A stretch of 42,567 nt of DNA from Haemophilus parahaemolyticus (lineage in GTDB: Bacteria; Pseudomonadota; Gammaproteobacteria; Enterobacterales; Pasteurellaceae). The DNA lies in the NCBI RefSeq assembly GCF_018373095.1, contig NZ_JAHAHT010000005.1, forward strand, positions 1 to 42,567. The letters run 5' to 3'. Below the pieces are notes generated by a model. That model searched no databases and was not told where the DNA came from. It saw only the letters and a list, made by a program, of their open reading frames with translations. Shown here one piece after another: positions 14,702 through 23,820 of this stretch. The translations under genes were made by a program, and so were the position numbers. Position 1 is the first letter of the stretch; every line of letters starts with the position of its first letter.

Positions 14702-16120
14702 TTAATAAGCTCCATCACGTCTTAAAACAACATTCACTGTTTTAAATAAAATCACGAAATCATTCCAAAGCGACCAGTTTTTAACATACCACGCATCTAA
14801 ATAAACACGAGTAGCATAATCAACATCATTTCTACCGCTCACTTGCCATAAGCCAGAAAGCCCTGGGCGAATCATTTGGTAGTAAATTACATCATCGCCG
14901 TAGTATTTCAACTCTTGTCTTGTAATTGGACGAGGACCGACTAAGCTCATTTCACCTTTAAATACATTCCATAATTGAGGTAGTTCATCAAGGCTGGTTT
15001 TACGCAAAATGTTACCAATTGGGGTAATGCGTGGATCGTTTTTGAGCTTGAATTCTTTGTTCCACTGCCTACGAGCCTCTGGATCTTTGGCTAATAATTC
15101 TCGCAGCACTTGCTGAGAATTGACTACCATCGTGCGGAATTTATAGCATTTGAACACCTTACGATCTCTTCCTACCCGCACTTGGTTATAAACGGCTTTT
15201 CCGCCATCTTTACGAATGATCAAGAATAAAGCAAAGAACAATGGCGAAAAGAGCAATAGCAGCAATCCAGAAACTATAATATCAAAACTACGCTTTACAA
15301 AACGTGTTGAACGTTTGGCGAGATTATTTGGAATACGCAACATAATAGTTTCAGAGCTGAAGAAATGCGAAATTTCTGCCCCGTAAAGCGGAATACCTTG
15401 CAAAGAAGGGATAATAGATACATTACGGAAATTCAATGTAGACAATTTTTTCACCCAATAGGCAAGTAAATCGGCTTCATGGTATTCTAAAGCAATAAAC
15501 ACCTTTTCATAGCGTGGCAATTGCTTTAAAAACGCCTGTTCAGAAATAAAATCTAGATGCTTTGCTATTAATCCAATATTTTGTTTGGAAACAAAGGCTT
15601 GCACTTTATAGCCTAGATTGCTTTCATATTGAATAGCTCGATAAGCACGCATGGCATTACACCCTATACCGATAATGACACAGGGCATTTCCCACAAGCG
15701 ACTGAATTTGAGGATCTTTTTACAAATGATTCTAAACAATGGGAAACAAAGAAATAACACAGCATAAACACTAACCCAACTTTCAACTGGATCTGGCACT
15801 TTTGCGAAAACCAATAACGCTAAATTTACCAATGCAATCACAAAAAGTGAAAAATAAACATCTTTCAACTCGTCCCAGAATGGTTTGCGATAAGTGTAGT
15901 GACGATAAACAACCCATAAAATGCTGACACTAGCAAGCATCGCTAAACCAAAAGACCCTGCGCGATAAATAGAACCTTTGAGTTCTAAAATATCACTCGA
16001 AAAATCATTGAGAGGAGAAATCCAATAGCCTACAGAAATGGCAAAAACAAAGGAAAAAAAATCGGTACAAACCAGGCTGATTTTATTGATCAGCGGTGCT
16101 GAACGTTGTGTTTTTGTCAT
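14702..16120 (-). CDS. wbaP: Undecaprenyl-phosphate sugar-1-phosphate transferase (WbaP-like)
   Basis: This is the initiating enzyme that moves a sugar 1-phosphate (galactose for typical WbaP) from a nucleotide sugar to undecaprenyl phosphate in the inner membrane. At 472 residues it matches full-length WbaP: four N-terminal membrane helices, a central CoA-binding-like region, a fifth hydrophobic helix (IIVSGLLLLLFSPLFFALFL) and the catalytic bacterial sugar-transferase domain with KFRTMV, RKTSLDELPQLWNVFKGEMS, LVGPRP and RPGLSGLWQVSGR. The start is the ATG at 16120 with GGAAAG upstream, overlapping the preceding glycosyltransferase by 38 bp. It is last in the cluster. Confidence 0.9.
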   Translation of the reverse strand: MTKTQRSAPLINKISLVCTDFFSFVFAISVGYWISPLNDFSSDILELKGSIYRAGSFGLAMLASVSILWVVYRHYTYRKPFWDELKDVYFSLFVIALVNLALLVFAKVPDPVESWVSVYAVLFLCFPLFRIICKKILKFSRLWEMPCVIIGIGCNAMRAYRAIQYESNLGYKVQAFVSKQNIGLIAKHLDFISEQAFLKQLPRYEKVFIALEYHEADLLAYWVKKLSTLNFRNVSIIPSLQGIPLYGAEISHFFSSETIMLRIPNNLAKRSTRFVKRSFDIIVSGLLLLLFSPLFFALFLIIRKDGGKAVYNQVRVGRDRKVFKCYKFRTMVVNSQQVLRELLAKDPEARRQWNKEFKLKNDPRITPIGNILRKTSLDELPQLWNVFKGEMSLVGPRPITRQELKYYGDDVIYYQMIRPGLSGLWQVSGRNDVDYATRVYLDAWYVKNWSLWNDFVILFKTVNVVLRRDGAY

Positions 16121-17039
16121 CTTTCCAATATCCCTTGTGCATACTGAATGCCTTACGCCACGCATAAGGCAGTTTGTGGTAATGATAACCTAATTTAAAG
16201 CCAACCCATTTGGCAAATGTAGAGAACATTGCTTTGGGTAGTAAGTGCGGTGCATTGTTGAAGAGAAATTGTAGCTCAGAAAGTACAAACCTTTTCCCCT
16301 CAGAAGCAGCCCTACCAAATTTTTGTTGAATCCATTGCTGTTCTTGCTGAAATACACCCGTATCAAAATAACGTTGGAATTCTTGTTTTAGTGTATAGTT
16401 ATGACTGTGAAATACTGTTGCCTCAGCGCAGTAAGCAACTTTATATCCCGATAAAATCATTTTTGCCGTCAAATACATATCTTCCGCTAAAATAGTGTTA
16501 TCCGGGAATCCACCTAATTCCTCAAAAACTGATAGACGATAGGCAGCAAAAGAATTTGACATAAATGCTGCTTTTATTCCAAGTGTTGGAATATCTGCCT
16601 GTGATTTAACTTTTGATTCAGGCGGATAATTAAAATAGCGGGCATGGGTGGCTAACATTGTTGCATTATGATGTGGTAACTGTCGACCACAAACAGCGGC
16701 CACCTTAGAGTCTACAAAGGGAGCGAGTAAATTTGCTAACGAATCTGGCGATGCTAAAATTGCATCTTGAGTCATAAACACCACTACATCAGTAAAACTT
16801 TTGCCAAATTCAACCGCTTGATTACGAGTTCTACCATGATTAAAGGCCGATTGCGGAATAGAATAGACTAAAAATCCTGCCTCTTCCGCTAAATTTACCG
16901 TATTATCAGAAGAGGAAGAATCAATCACAATTACTTTATCAGCTTTTAAGGATTGGGATTGATAGGCTGCGATCCAATCTTGCCATTGATTGCCAGCATT
17001 ATAGGTTGGTACACATAATACAAATTGAAGAGCGGTCAT
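16083..17039 (-). CDS. GT2-family glycosyltransferase, probable rhamnosyltransferase
   Basis: This encodes 318 residues with a GT-A fold: the N-terminal FVLCVPTYNAG donor-binding strand, VIDSSSSDNT, then FNHGRTRNQAVEF and FMTQDAI, a combination typical of bacterial rhamnosyltransferases (RfbN/WbbL-like). The acidic acceptor-side motif is ILAEDMYLTAKM. No signal or membrane segments are seen, so it works at the cytosolic membrane face. The dTDP-rhamnose genes in the same cluster support rhamnose as the donor sugar, which is an inference. Its 3' end overlaps the wbaP start. Confidence 0.85.
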   Translation of the reverse strand: MTALQFVLCVPTYNAGNQWQDWIAAYQSQSLKADKVIVIDSSSSDNTVNLAEEAGFLVYSIPQSAFNHGRTRNQAVEFGKSFTDVVVFMTQDAILASPDSLANLLAPFVDSKVAAVCGRQLPHHNATMLATHARYFNYPPESKVKSQADIPTLGIKAAFMSNSFAAYRLSVFEELGGFPDNTILAEDMYLTAKMILSGYKVAYCAEATVFHSHNYTLKQEFQRYFDTGVFQQEQQWIQQKFGRAASEGKRFVLSELQFLFNNAPHLLPKAMFSTFAKWVGFKLGYHYHKLPYAWRKAFSMHKGYWKDDKNTTFSTADQ

Positions 17040-17048
17040 TTTTCGTCC

Positions 17049-17933
17049 TTATTTTACCAAAAGGGATAATAGCCACTGCTTTAATTTTGGCACACTTTGG
17101 TATTCTCTTTTTGAAGAGGGAGGTAAACAATGTGGCTTGCCATATTGTGTAGCAAATTGTTCAAACATTTTAACTTGCCGGATTGCCTGGCGAATATTTT
17201 TCCAGTAAGACTTAAATCGAATAAAATAATAAAATAGACGCAACTTATGGTTAAACACCCCCACTTGATTTTGGCAATGTTGACGATAATCTAGTAAAGA
17301 CTTATCTATAAATTGTGTTTCACCATAATAACGCGCTAACAGTGCCAACCACCAATCGTGCATATAAAGCTCAGAAAGTCGAATATAAGATAAAGAATCT
17401 AGTGCTAGATTACGTAAAGCACGATTGATCATACAGGCGGCACCTTGCACACAGTTTTTATATAAAATTGAATCATCACTTAAACATTTCGCACTTAAAG
17501 CCTGATAAGCAAAAAAACTTGGCGAAATTTCATTATTTTGCTCATCAACCAAACACGCATCACTAAAGATGAGCATTGGAATAGCATTATTTTTCTGCTT
17601 AGCAATTTTAGCAAATTCAACTACTTTATTTATATGCCAAATATCATCTTGATCTGCTAAAAAGGTAAAATCTGCTTCGCTATATTTTAGTGCAAATAAA
17701 AAATTAGCAATCACTCCTTTTCTCGGACCTTGCATAATGTCATAAGCAGTAAAATTAGCATCAGCAAAGGTATTTCTGATAACAGAAAGCGTCTCATCAC
17801 AAGATCCATCATCAGACACAATAATTTTCTGCGGCAAAATGGGTTGAGATAAAATGCTTTTTAATTGTGAAGATATAAAAGATGCACCGTTGAAGGTGCA
17901 TACAATTACGTCATATTTTAATGCCTTATCCAT
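17049..17933 (-). CDS. GT2-family glycosyltransferase
   Basis: This encodes 294 residues. The nucleotide-sugar-binding start DVIVCTFNGASFISSQLKSI and DDGSCDET are classical GT2 motifs; FLADQDDIWH supplies the metal-binding DxD-like acidic pair, and MHDWWLALLARYYG with the following YRQH box is typical of the RfbG/WbbL-like rhamnosyltransferase subgroup. It is probably another chain-building enzyme. It starts inside the end of the acyltransferase gene (8-bp overlap), so translation is likely coupled. Confidence 0.85.
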   Translation of the reverse strand: MDKALKYDVIVCTFNGASFISSQLKSILSQPILPQKIIVSDDGSCDETLSVIRNTFADANFTAYDIMQGPRKGVIANFLFALKYSEADFTFLADQDDIWHINKVVEFAKIAKQKNNAIPMLIFSDACLVDEQNNEISPSFFAYQALSAKCLSDDSILYKNCVQGAACMINRALRNLALDSLSYIRLSELYMHDWWLALLARYYGETQFIDKSLLDYRQHCQNQVGVFNHKLRLFYYFIRFKSYWKNIRQAIRQVKMFEQFATQYGKPHCLPPSSKREYQSVPKLKQWLLSLLVK

Positions 17934-18978
17934 ATGATTTTTTTATTTTGATAAAAAATAATAGATTATTTAGCTTCCCTGTTATGTAATTAACCAATGG
18001 ATAGACTAAGTAACCATAAAAAAAACTTAATGTTATTACAGTTATTAATATAGAAAATTTCACAAAATTATTTGAGTGAGCGACATCAAATGCACTATAA
18101 AAAAGTAATAGCATTTGATGATGAACTAAAAATGCTAGAAAGCTGTAACGAGATAACTGACTAAAAAGTTCCCTCATATATTTAGGAATAAAAATTATAT
18201 CAAATACGCTAGATGTAATAACAAAGAAAGAAATCCCAACCATAATAAGCACAAAGTGATATGGTATTTTATCTAGTAAAATTGATGTATTTACTAGGAT
18301 AGCTAGAGCAACAACTGTCAAAATTCCTCTTAGCAACTTGTCTTTTCTAATATTTTGAGCAAAACAAATACCAAAAAAGAACTCTGGTAATCGCATCAGA
18401 GGGTTTATTGGCTCCCACATTTCAAATATAGACCCATATTTTATGTGCAAAGAAGCAACTAATCCTATTAAAAGGAGAAATGATAACAAAGGCTTTTTTA
18501 AACCATATAGAAATAAGAATGGAAAAAATATATATGTTATTAACATATATCCAGTATACCATTCACCAACCAAGTAGAAAGTAGGAAACTTATAAAGGAA
18601 TAGTCCATCTAAACCGATTATTGTTAACAAGAACCTAATACCTGGAACATCTTCACCTATTGGCTTACTCAATAATATAAATAATAACGCAACAGCAGCA
18701 TAACTAAGCCAATACGAAGGATAAATAGCTAGAAATCGCTTTCTTATATAAGAGGTTAGAGAAAAATTTTCTTTAGCTGACAGCCCCAAACCAAAACCAG
18801 AAGATATAATAAAGAGAGATACTGCGATATCTCCAACATTCATTCCTAAAAATTTTAGTCCAAAAAATAACGGAGCATTATTATCTGCATAAAAAGAATG
18901 CATATCCAAATGAAATAACATTACAGCAATGCAAGAAATAACTTTGATAAAATCAATATAGAAAAATTTTTCCTTCAT
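17926..18978 (-). CDS. Acyltransferase-3 family membrane O-acyltransferase
   Basis: This encodes 350 residues with about ten membrane helices. The N-terminal YIDFIKVISCIAVMLFHLDM contains the conserved FxR/K...FH histidine region of acyltransferase_3 (OafA/NodX type), and YIRKRFLAIYPSYW is the second conserved motif. Members typically O-acetylate surface sugars using cytosolic acetyl-CoA. The likely target is the polysaccharide made by this cluster. The coding region is distinctly AT-rich. It sits between the reductase/epimerase gene and a glycosyltransferase gene. Confidence 0.85.
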   Translation of the reverse strand: MKEKFFYIDFIKVISCIAVMLFHLDMHSFYADNNAPLFFGLKFLGMNVGDIAVSLFIISSGFGLGLSAKENFSLTSYIRKRFLAIYPSYWLSYAAVALLFILLSKPIGEDVPGIRFLLTIIGLDGLFLYKFPTFYLVGEWYTGYMLITYIFFPFLFLYGLKKPLLSFLLLIGLVASLHIKYGSIFEMWEPINPLMRLPEFFFGICFAQNIRKDKLLRGILTVVALAILVNTSILLDKIPYHFVLIMVGISFFVITSSVFDIIFIPKYMRELFSQLSRYSFLAFLVHHQMLLLFYSAFDVAHSNNFVKFSILITVITLSFFYGYLVYPLVNYITGKLNNLLFFIKIKKSYG

Positions 18979-18988
18979 AAATTTCTAC

Positions 18989-19801
18989 CTATTTTTTCCC
19001 CCACACAGCCATGGAATCATAAGGGCGAGCAGGGAAAACATTATATTTAGGCTTAATTTTCAGGTTATGTACTGCAATAAACTCTTCTACTGCTGTTCGT
19101 AAGCTCTTTGGTTTACCTGAGCAACAGTTAAATATACCAGACTGTTTGCTTGAAATTCTTTCTTCTATTTGTGTCGAAAGCTCTTCAATATCAATAAAAT
19201 CATAAAGCATTTCACCACTATTCAATGGGAAAAACTCTTGTCCTTCATCTTCAGCCTTTAAGATCTTTGTAAAAATAGAATTACTAAAACGATCATCTCC
19301 TGTAATATAATAAAAGCGTAACCACTGTAAATTTAATTCAGGAGTTACACTAGCAAAATCAAACATTGCTTGGCGTAAGAAGTTTTTTGCAATTCCATAA
19401 GGATTTCTAGGATTACAAGGTGTATTTTCATCAATAGGTCCAACAAAGTATCCGACCTCATGCATTGTTCCTGCAACAGAGATATTTTTTATACCTAATT
19501 CTGTCATAGATGTGAGAAATTCATAATGTTTCATCACGTTAGCTAAATGAGATGGGTCTCGATGATTAAACCCAGCCTGCCAAGCCAAATGCAATAAACA
19601 TTCTGCATCTTTAACTAAGTCACATTTTTTATCTTGAGATAAAGCGAAGATATTCCCATAAAATAAGCTTGCTCCATCTAAAAAATGATGGGGTGTTTCT
19701 CCATCAAAAAGCATTGCTGTGACTTGATGTCCTTTATCTAATAAACCTCTTACAACATTTCTACCGATATAACCATTGGCTCCAGTTACAATAATATTCA
19801 T
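18989..19801 (-). CDS. NAD-dependent epimerase/dehydratase-family sugar reductase
   Basis: This encodes 270 residues of the extended short-chain dehydrogenase fold: nucleotide motif TGANGYIG at residues 6-13, the YGIAK (YxxxK) catalytic pair near residue 134, and a catalytic-site region VAGTMHEVGY. It is shorter than GalE-type epimerases and ends soon after the sugar-binding part (ARPYDSMAVWGKK). Its place beside the dTDP-rhamnose genes suggests that it reduces or epimerises a related 6-deoxy sugar nucleotide, for example toward 6-deoxy-talose; this is inference and the substrate is not shown by sequence. Confidence 0.8.
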   Translation of the reverse strand: MNIIVTGANGYIGRNVVRGLLDKGHQVTAMLFDGETPHHFLDGASLFYGNIFALSQDKKCDLVKDAECLLHLAWQAGFNHRDPSHLANVMKHYEFLTSMTELGIKNISVAGTMHEVGYFVGPIDENTPCNPRNPYGIAKNFLRQAMFDFASVTPELNLQWLRFYYITGDDRFSNSIFTKILKAEDEGQEFFPLNSGEMLYDFIDIEELSTQIEERISSKQSGIFNCCSGKPKSLRTAVEEFIAVHNLKIKPKYNVFPARPYDSMAVWGKK

Positions 19802-19805
19802 TGAA

Positions 19806-21707
19806 TTAATGTCCTCTTAATTTATGATAATAGTGTCTTAATTTTCTATATGGCATACGTGTTACTTTGGATAATTTAGGATAATTACCTAATACATGAT
19901 TTTTTAATAGGCGTACCACATTAATTATAAAATAACGGCTAATATTTGGATTTCCAGATGAAATATTATTTCCCACCATATATTTAGCATTATGAGCCAG
20001 ACTAATTTGATATGAAATGTCTCCATTAGAAAGATTACTTACTAATCTCTGCATTTTATATTCTAACTTAGTGTAATTAAGCTCCATCATTTCTGACGAC
20101 ATAATGTTACATGCTAAGTAACCTGCATCATGAGCGGTATAAGCTAATAAACGTTCTAGGACATGAGCCAACGAGCCATCACAATGCATTGGCTCTTTAT
20201 TAAACTCTTCAAACTTCCAGTTATATTTAAAAAGTTTACGCAATGCCTTTGGTCTGAACCAAAACATAGTACCGTATGCAGCAAATGGAGAAATGTCATC
20301 AAATGGAATTTTAACACCAACCTTTTCTGCTATTTTTATAGCTAATTCCCTATTAGTAAACCAAGCATGACCTAAAGTAGGATGACCTATATGCACCATT
20401 GAAGGCATTGCAAATCCTATTGATTTATTTTTATCTAAGTAATTTAATACCTTAGATGTATAAGCTTTATCTTTTAAAAGATTTAGATACATCATCTCTT
20501 TAAAGTGTTGAGACATATTATGAGAATTTTGTGGTGATTTTTTAGAATGTAATCGACAAATCCAATCATATTCATTTGATAAAACTTCTTCTTTACATGT
20601 AATAAAAAGAGATGACATATCTCTACCACGATTTTGCTCTACTACTTTTACATTAATTGATTTTGCACCACTAGATTGTAATATTGAATTAGATTCAATC
20701 TTACATTTATTTTCTGTACTAGAAGTAGTAATAAGTAAATCATAAGAACAAGGTATATTTTTAGTATAACCAACGATTTCATCGAGCATATCTGGATAAT
20801 AAATATGCGCAATAACCAAAATTTTAATATCGGATCTTACTTTTTCTTCACATTGTGAATCAAAAACTTTCAATAAAGTTAGGTTAGTCGAAAGATCCTT
20901 AGGTTTAGTTGTTCTAAGTATATTTTTAAATATAAGAGTCGTATCATAATCAGAGTTATTTTCAATATACTCTATACTTCTACGTAAAAATAAGCATTCT
21001 ACGTCATGATAAAGCGGATCATGAAAAAAAGGTCTTCTTTTTAGTATAGGACAACGGTGTTTTAACGTATCTTCTATTGATAGAAAAGTTGGGTAATTTA
21101 CGGAAAAATCATCTGAATCAATATAAACAGAATAATTATATCCTTTTGTTAAGAAATGATTAGTAAACCTAGATTCATGCATTAATACTGAATCAGTATA
21201 TGAATGAATCATAGGCATATTCTTCCAATAATCTTGGAACTCATGAGAGACTAATAAAGTTTTTCTAATTGCAATAAAATGCGATTGAATATGTTTAGGT
21301 AAAATACCTGTTCCCGTATAAGGATTTGGTTTTATTTCAGCATGATCAGAAATCCCCCAGAAATCAACATCTTGCTTTTCTGACCACTCAAATAATTCTG
21401 AGAATGGGAAAATAGGCGCAAAGAAAGTATAATTTAATAAAATAACTTCATCATATTCAGCTAGTTTCTCAAAGCCAATTTTCTCAATTGCCTCTTTATA
21501 TCCCCAGACATCAAATCCTACATTTTCTCGGCACATAATATAATCTGTGCAATGTTGAATCTTTTTACGTGAATCAACAGTTAATCCTGAATTTGAAATA
21601 AACCAAATGTCTTGGACAAACTCTTTTAGTTTTTCTAGTTTATACGGGATATAATCATCTACGATTCCATCGTGATCATAGAATAAATAAATTGCTAATC
21701 TTTTCAT
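19806..21707 (-). CDS. Rhamnan synthesis F (RgpF)-family glycosyltransferase
   Basis: This encodes 633 residues in two RgpF-like halves. The N-terminal half (1-250) has IYLFYDHDGIVDDYIPYKL, RENVGFDVWGYKEA and DVDFWGISDH; the C-terminal half (about 290-560) has ILVIAHIYYPDMLDEIV, QNRGRDMSSLF and WICRLHSKKSPQ. RgpF proteins assemble rhamnose-rich chains in streptococci and in several Gram-negative O-antigens. There is no membrane segment. It is in line with Wzm/Wzt upstream and the modifying genes downstream. The codons are markedly AT-rich. Confidence 0.87.
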   Translation of the reverse strand: MKRLAIYLFYDHDGIVDDYIPYKLEKLKEFVQDIWFISNSGLTVDSRKKIQHCTDYIMCRENVGFDVWGYKEAIEKIGFEKLAEYDEVILLNYTFFAPIFPFSELFEWSEKQDVDFWGISDHAEIKPNPYTGTGILPKHIQSHFIAIRKTLLVSHEFQDYWKNMPMIHSYTDSVLMHESRFTNHFLTKGYNYSVYIDSDDFSVNYPTFLSIEDTLKHRCPILKRRPFFHDPLYHDVECLFLRRSIEYIENNSDYDTTLIFKNILRTTKPKDLSTNLTLLKVFDSQCEEKVRSDIKILVIAHIYYPDMLDEIVGYTKNIPCSYDLLITTSSTENKCKIESNSILQSSGAKSINVKVVEQNRGRDMSSLFITCKEEVLSNEYDWICRLHSKKSPQNSHNMSQHFKEMMYLNLLKDKAYTSKVLNYLDKNKSIGFAMPSMVHIGHPTLGHAWFTNRELAIKIAEKVGVKIPFDDISPFAAYGTMFWFRPKALRKLFKYNWKFEEFNKEPMHCDGSLAHVLERLLAYTAHDAGYLACNIMSSEMMELNYTKLEYKMQRLVSNLSNGDISYQISLAHNAKYMVGNNISSGNPNISRYFIINVVRLLKNHVLGNYPKLSKVTRMPYRKLRHYYHKLRGH

Positions 21708-21721
21708 TTTTTTCCTTCGAT

Positions 21722-22465
21722 TTAGTTATTAACGATAAAAGATATATATTCTTGAGAAACAGAATAAGTATCCCCTATAGCCCTTACTTCACCATTATCA
21801 ATCCAGATAGCGTTAGAGCATAACTCTTTAACTTGCTCAATTGAATGAGATACAAACAATAATGTTGTGCCATTGCTCAACAAATGTTCCATTCTCTCTT
21901 TACACTTTTGTTGAAAGGCAAAATCACCTACGGCTAATACTTCATCAACAATCAAAATATCAGGTTTCTGCACTGTTGCAATAGCAAATCCTAATCTAGC
22001 AGACATACCTGAAGAAAAATTCTTAATAGGAACATCAATAAAATCATTTAATTCTGCAAAGTCAACAATCGCTTGGAAATGAGATTCAATAAATCTTTTA
22101 CTATAGCCTAATAATGCCCCATTAAGAAAAATATTTTCTCTTGCTGTCAATTCCGGATCAAAGCCAGCTCCTAATTCAATTAATGGTGAAATAGAGCCAT
22201 TGACTGTTACATTTCCTTGGTAAGGTCTGATAATTCCTGAAATTAATTTAAGTAAAGTAGATTTCCCTGAACCATTCTTCCCAATTAATCCCCAAGACTC
22301 CCCTCGTTTTACAGTAAAATTAATATTTTTAAGTGCCAAGAACTCTTGAAACATTAGCTCTCGTTTTAACATCTTAATAATATATTCTTTTAAACCACTA
22401 ATACTTTCAGCTGATTTATTAAATCTTACTGTAGCATTTTTTACTTCGATCACTATATCATTCAT
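21722..22465 (-). CDS. wzt: Polysaccharide ABC exporter, ATP-binding subunit
   Basis: This ATPase drives export of a finished or growing lipid-linked polysaccharide across the inner membrane. The Walker A motif is GLIGKNGSGKSTLLK, the signature is NFSSGMSARLGFAIA and the Walker B motif is PDILIVDEVLAVGD. The 247 residues contain only the nucleotide-binding domain; the C-terminal carbohydrate-binding domain found in the about 400-residue Wzt of E. coli O8/O9a is absent. This suggests an export mode without recognition of a chain-end cap. It follows wzm by 6 bp. Confidence 0.93.
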   Translation of the reverse strand: MNDIVIEVKNATVRFNKSAESISGLKEYIIKMLKRELMFQEFLALKNINFTVKRGESWGLIGKNGSGKSTLLKLISGIIRPYQGNVTVNGSISPLIELGAGFDPELTARENIFLNGALLGYSKRFIESHFQAIVDFAELNDFIDVPIKNFSSGMSARLGFAIATVQKPDILIVDEVLAVGDFAFQQKCKERMEHLLSNGTTLLFVSHSIEQVKELCSNAIWIDNGEVRAIGDTYSVSQEYISFIVNN

Positions 22466-22471
22466 AATTAT

Positions 22472-23248
22472 TTAGATATAAAGTATAAATTCATTTTCTT
22501 TACGATTGAAAAACCAAATACCGACTAATAATAGAATTATCGATATAATAAAACCTTGAGATAAAGACTCCATTGACAAACTCTGCCCATTTAGAATTAC
22601 ATTTCTAAACTGCTCAACATAATTCACCATAGGATTAAGGTTATCATACCACCAACGATATTCTTGAGAAATAATAGACACAGGATAAATTATAGGGGTT
22701 AAATACATCCAAATAGAAGTAAAAACACCCCATAAATATTGAATATCTCTAAAAAATACAGTTGAAGCCGATAAAATGAATCCTAATCCTAAACTAAAAA
22801 TATAAAGCTCTAAGAAAATTATGGGAACCCATAAAACATTCAATGTAATTTCTACTTGGGTAAAAATCATCACAAGAATTAGGGCTATCATTGCAAACAG
22901 CATATTAACTAATGAGCTTGTTATTTTAGATAAAACAAAAATATACTTTGGTACATATGTCTTTTTAATTAAAGAAGCATTATGAACAATAGCTGTGACT
23001 GAACTAGAGGTCGCCTCTGAAACAAAACCAAAAATTAATTGTCCTGTAAGAAGATAGGCTGAAAAATTAGGAATATCGAATTTAAATAAGTTTGAAAAAA
23101 CCACTGTTAATACAATCATCATTAACAAAGGATTTAAAATACTCCAAATATAGCCTAAATAACTTCTTCTATATTTTAGTTTTATATCCTTAAGAACCAA
23201 CTGCTTCAATAATTCGATATATTTAATTTGATTTACAAATAATTTCAT
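22472..23248 (-). CDS. wzm: Polysaccharide ABC exporter, membrane subunit
   Basis: This encodes 258 residues with six membrane helices and the ABC-2 family pattern LVLKDIKLKYRRSYLGYIWSI near the N-terminus, the amphipathic gate helix region of Wzm/KpsM-type channels. It pairs with Wzt to move the polymer to the periplasm, where O-antigen ligase outside this window would add it to lipid A-core. The ATG at 23248 is preferred over an upstream in-frame TTG at 23254. Confidence 0.92.
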   Translation of the reverse strand: MKLFVNQIKYIELLKQLVLKDIKLKYRRSYLGYIWSILNPLLMMIVLTVVFSNLFKFDIPNFSAYLLTGQLIFGFVSEATSSSVTAIVHNASLIKKTYVPKYIFVLSKITSSLVNMLFAMIALILVMIFTQVEITLNVLWVPIIFLELYIFSLGLGFILSASTVFFRDIQYLWGVFTSIWMYLTPIIYPVSIISQEYRWWYDNLNPMVNYVEQFRNVILNGQSLSMESLSQGFIISIILLLVGIWFFNRKENEFILYI

Positions 23249-23258
23249 AAACAATATC

Positions 23259-23801
23259 TTATTTAAATTTCACAGCATCCTTTAAAATTTTTCCAGCTAA
23301 ATCTTTTGCTGACAAACTCGGTTCGCTCTCTAAAGGCCATTCAATACCGACGGTCTCATCATTCCAAATTAAGGAATGCTCTGCTTTAGGATTATAGTAA
23401 TCAGTACATTTATAGGTAAATTCAGCTTCATCAGTTAAAACATAAAAGCCATGTGCAAACCCTTCAGGTACCCAAAGCTGACGTTTATTTTCAGCAGATA
23501 AAATTTCACCTACCCATTGTCCAAATGTAGGAGAGAATTCCCGCATATCAACGGCAACATCAAATACAGCTCCAGATACTACACGCACTAATTTACCTTG
23601 TGTATTTTCAGTTTGATAATGTAATCCACGTAATACTCCTTTTACCGATTTTGAATGATTTTCTTGTACAAAAGTACGATCTGCTATATTTTGTTTAAAC
23701 CATTCATCACGGAAGGTTTCCATAAAGAAACCACGTTCATCACCAAACACTTGAGGTTCTAATAATTTTACATCGGGAATTTTAGTATCAATAACTTTCA
23801 T
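23259..23801 (-). CDS. rfbC: dTDP-4-dehydrorhamnose 3,5-epimerase
   Basis: This is the third step of dTDP-L-rhamnose synthesis: epimerisation at C3 and C5 of dTDP-4-dehydro-6-deoxy-glucose. The 180-residue cupin carries FGDERGFFMETF, FVQENHSKSVKGVLRGLHYQ (catalytic His) and FAHGFYVL. The length is normal. The ATG has ribosome site AAGGATT. It lies between rfbD and wzm. Confidence 0.96.
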   Translation of the reverse strand: MKVIDTKIPDVKLLEPQVFGDERGFFMETFRDEWFKQNIADRTFVQENHSKSVKGVLRGLHYQTENTQGKLVRVVSGAVFDVAVDMREFSPTFGQWVGEILSAENKRQLWVPEGFAHGFYVLTDEAEFTYKCTDYYNPKAEHSLIWNDETVGIEWPLESEPSLSAKDLAGKILKDAVKFK

Positions 23802-23820
23802 TATGAATCCTTATATTTTC

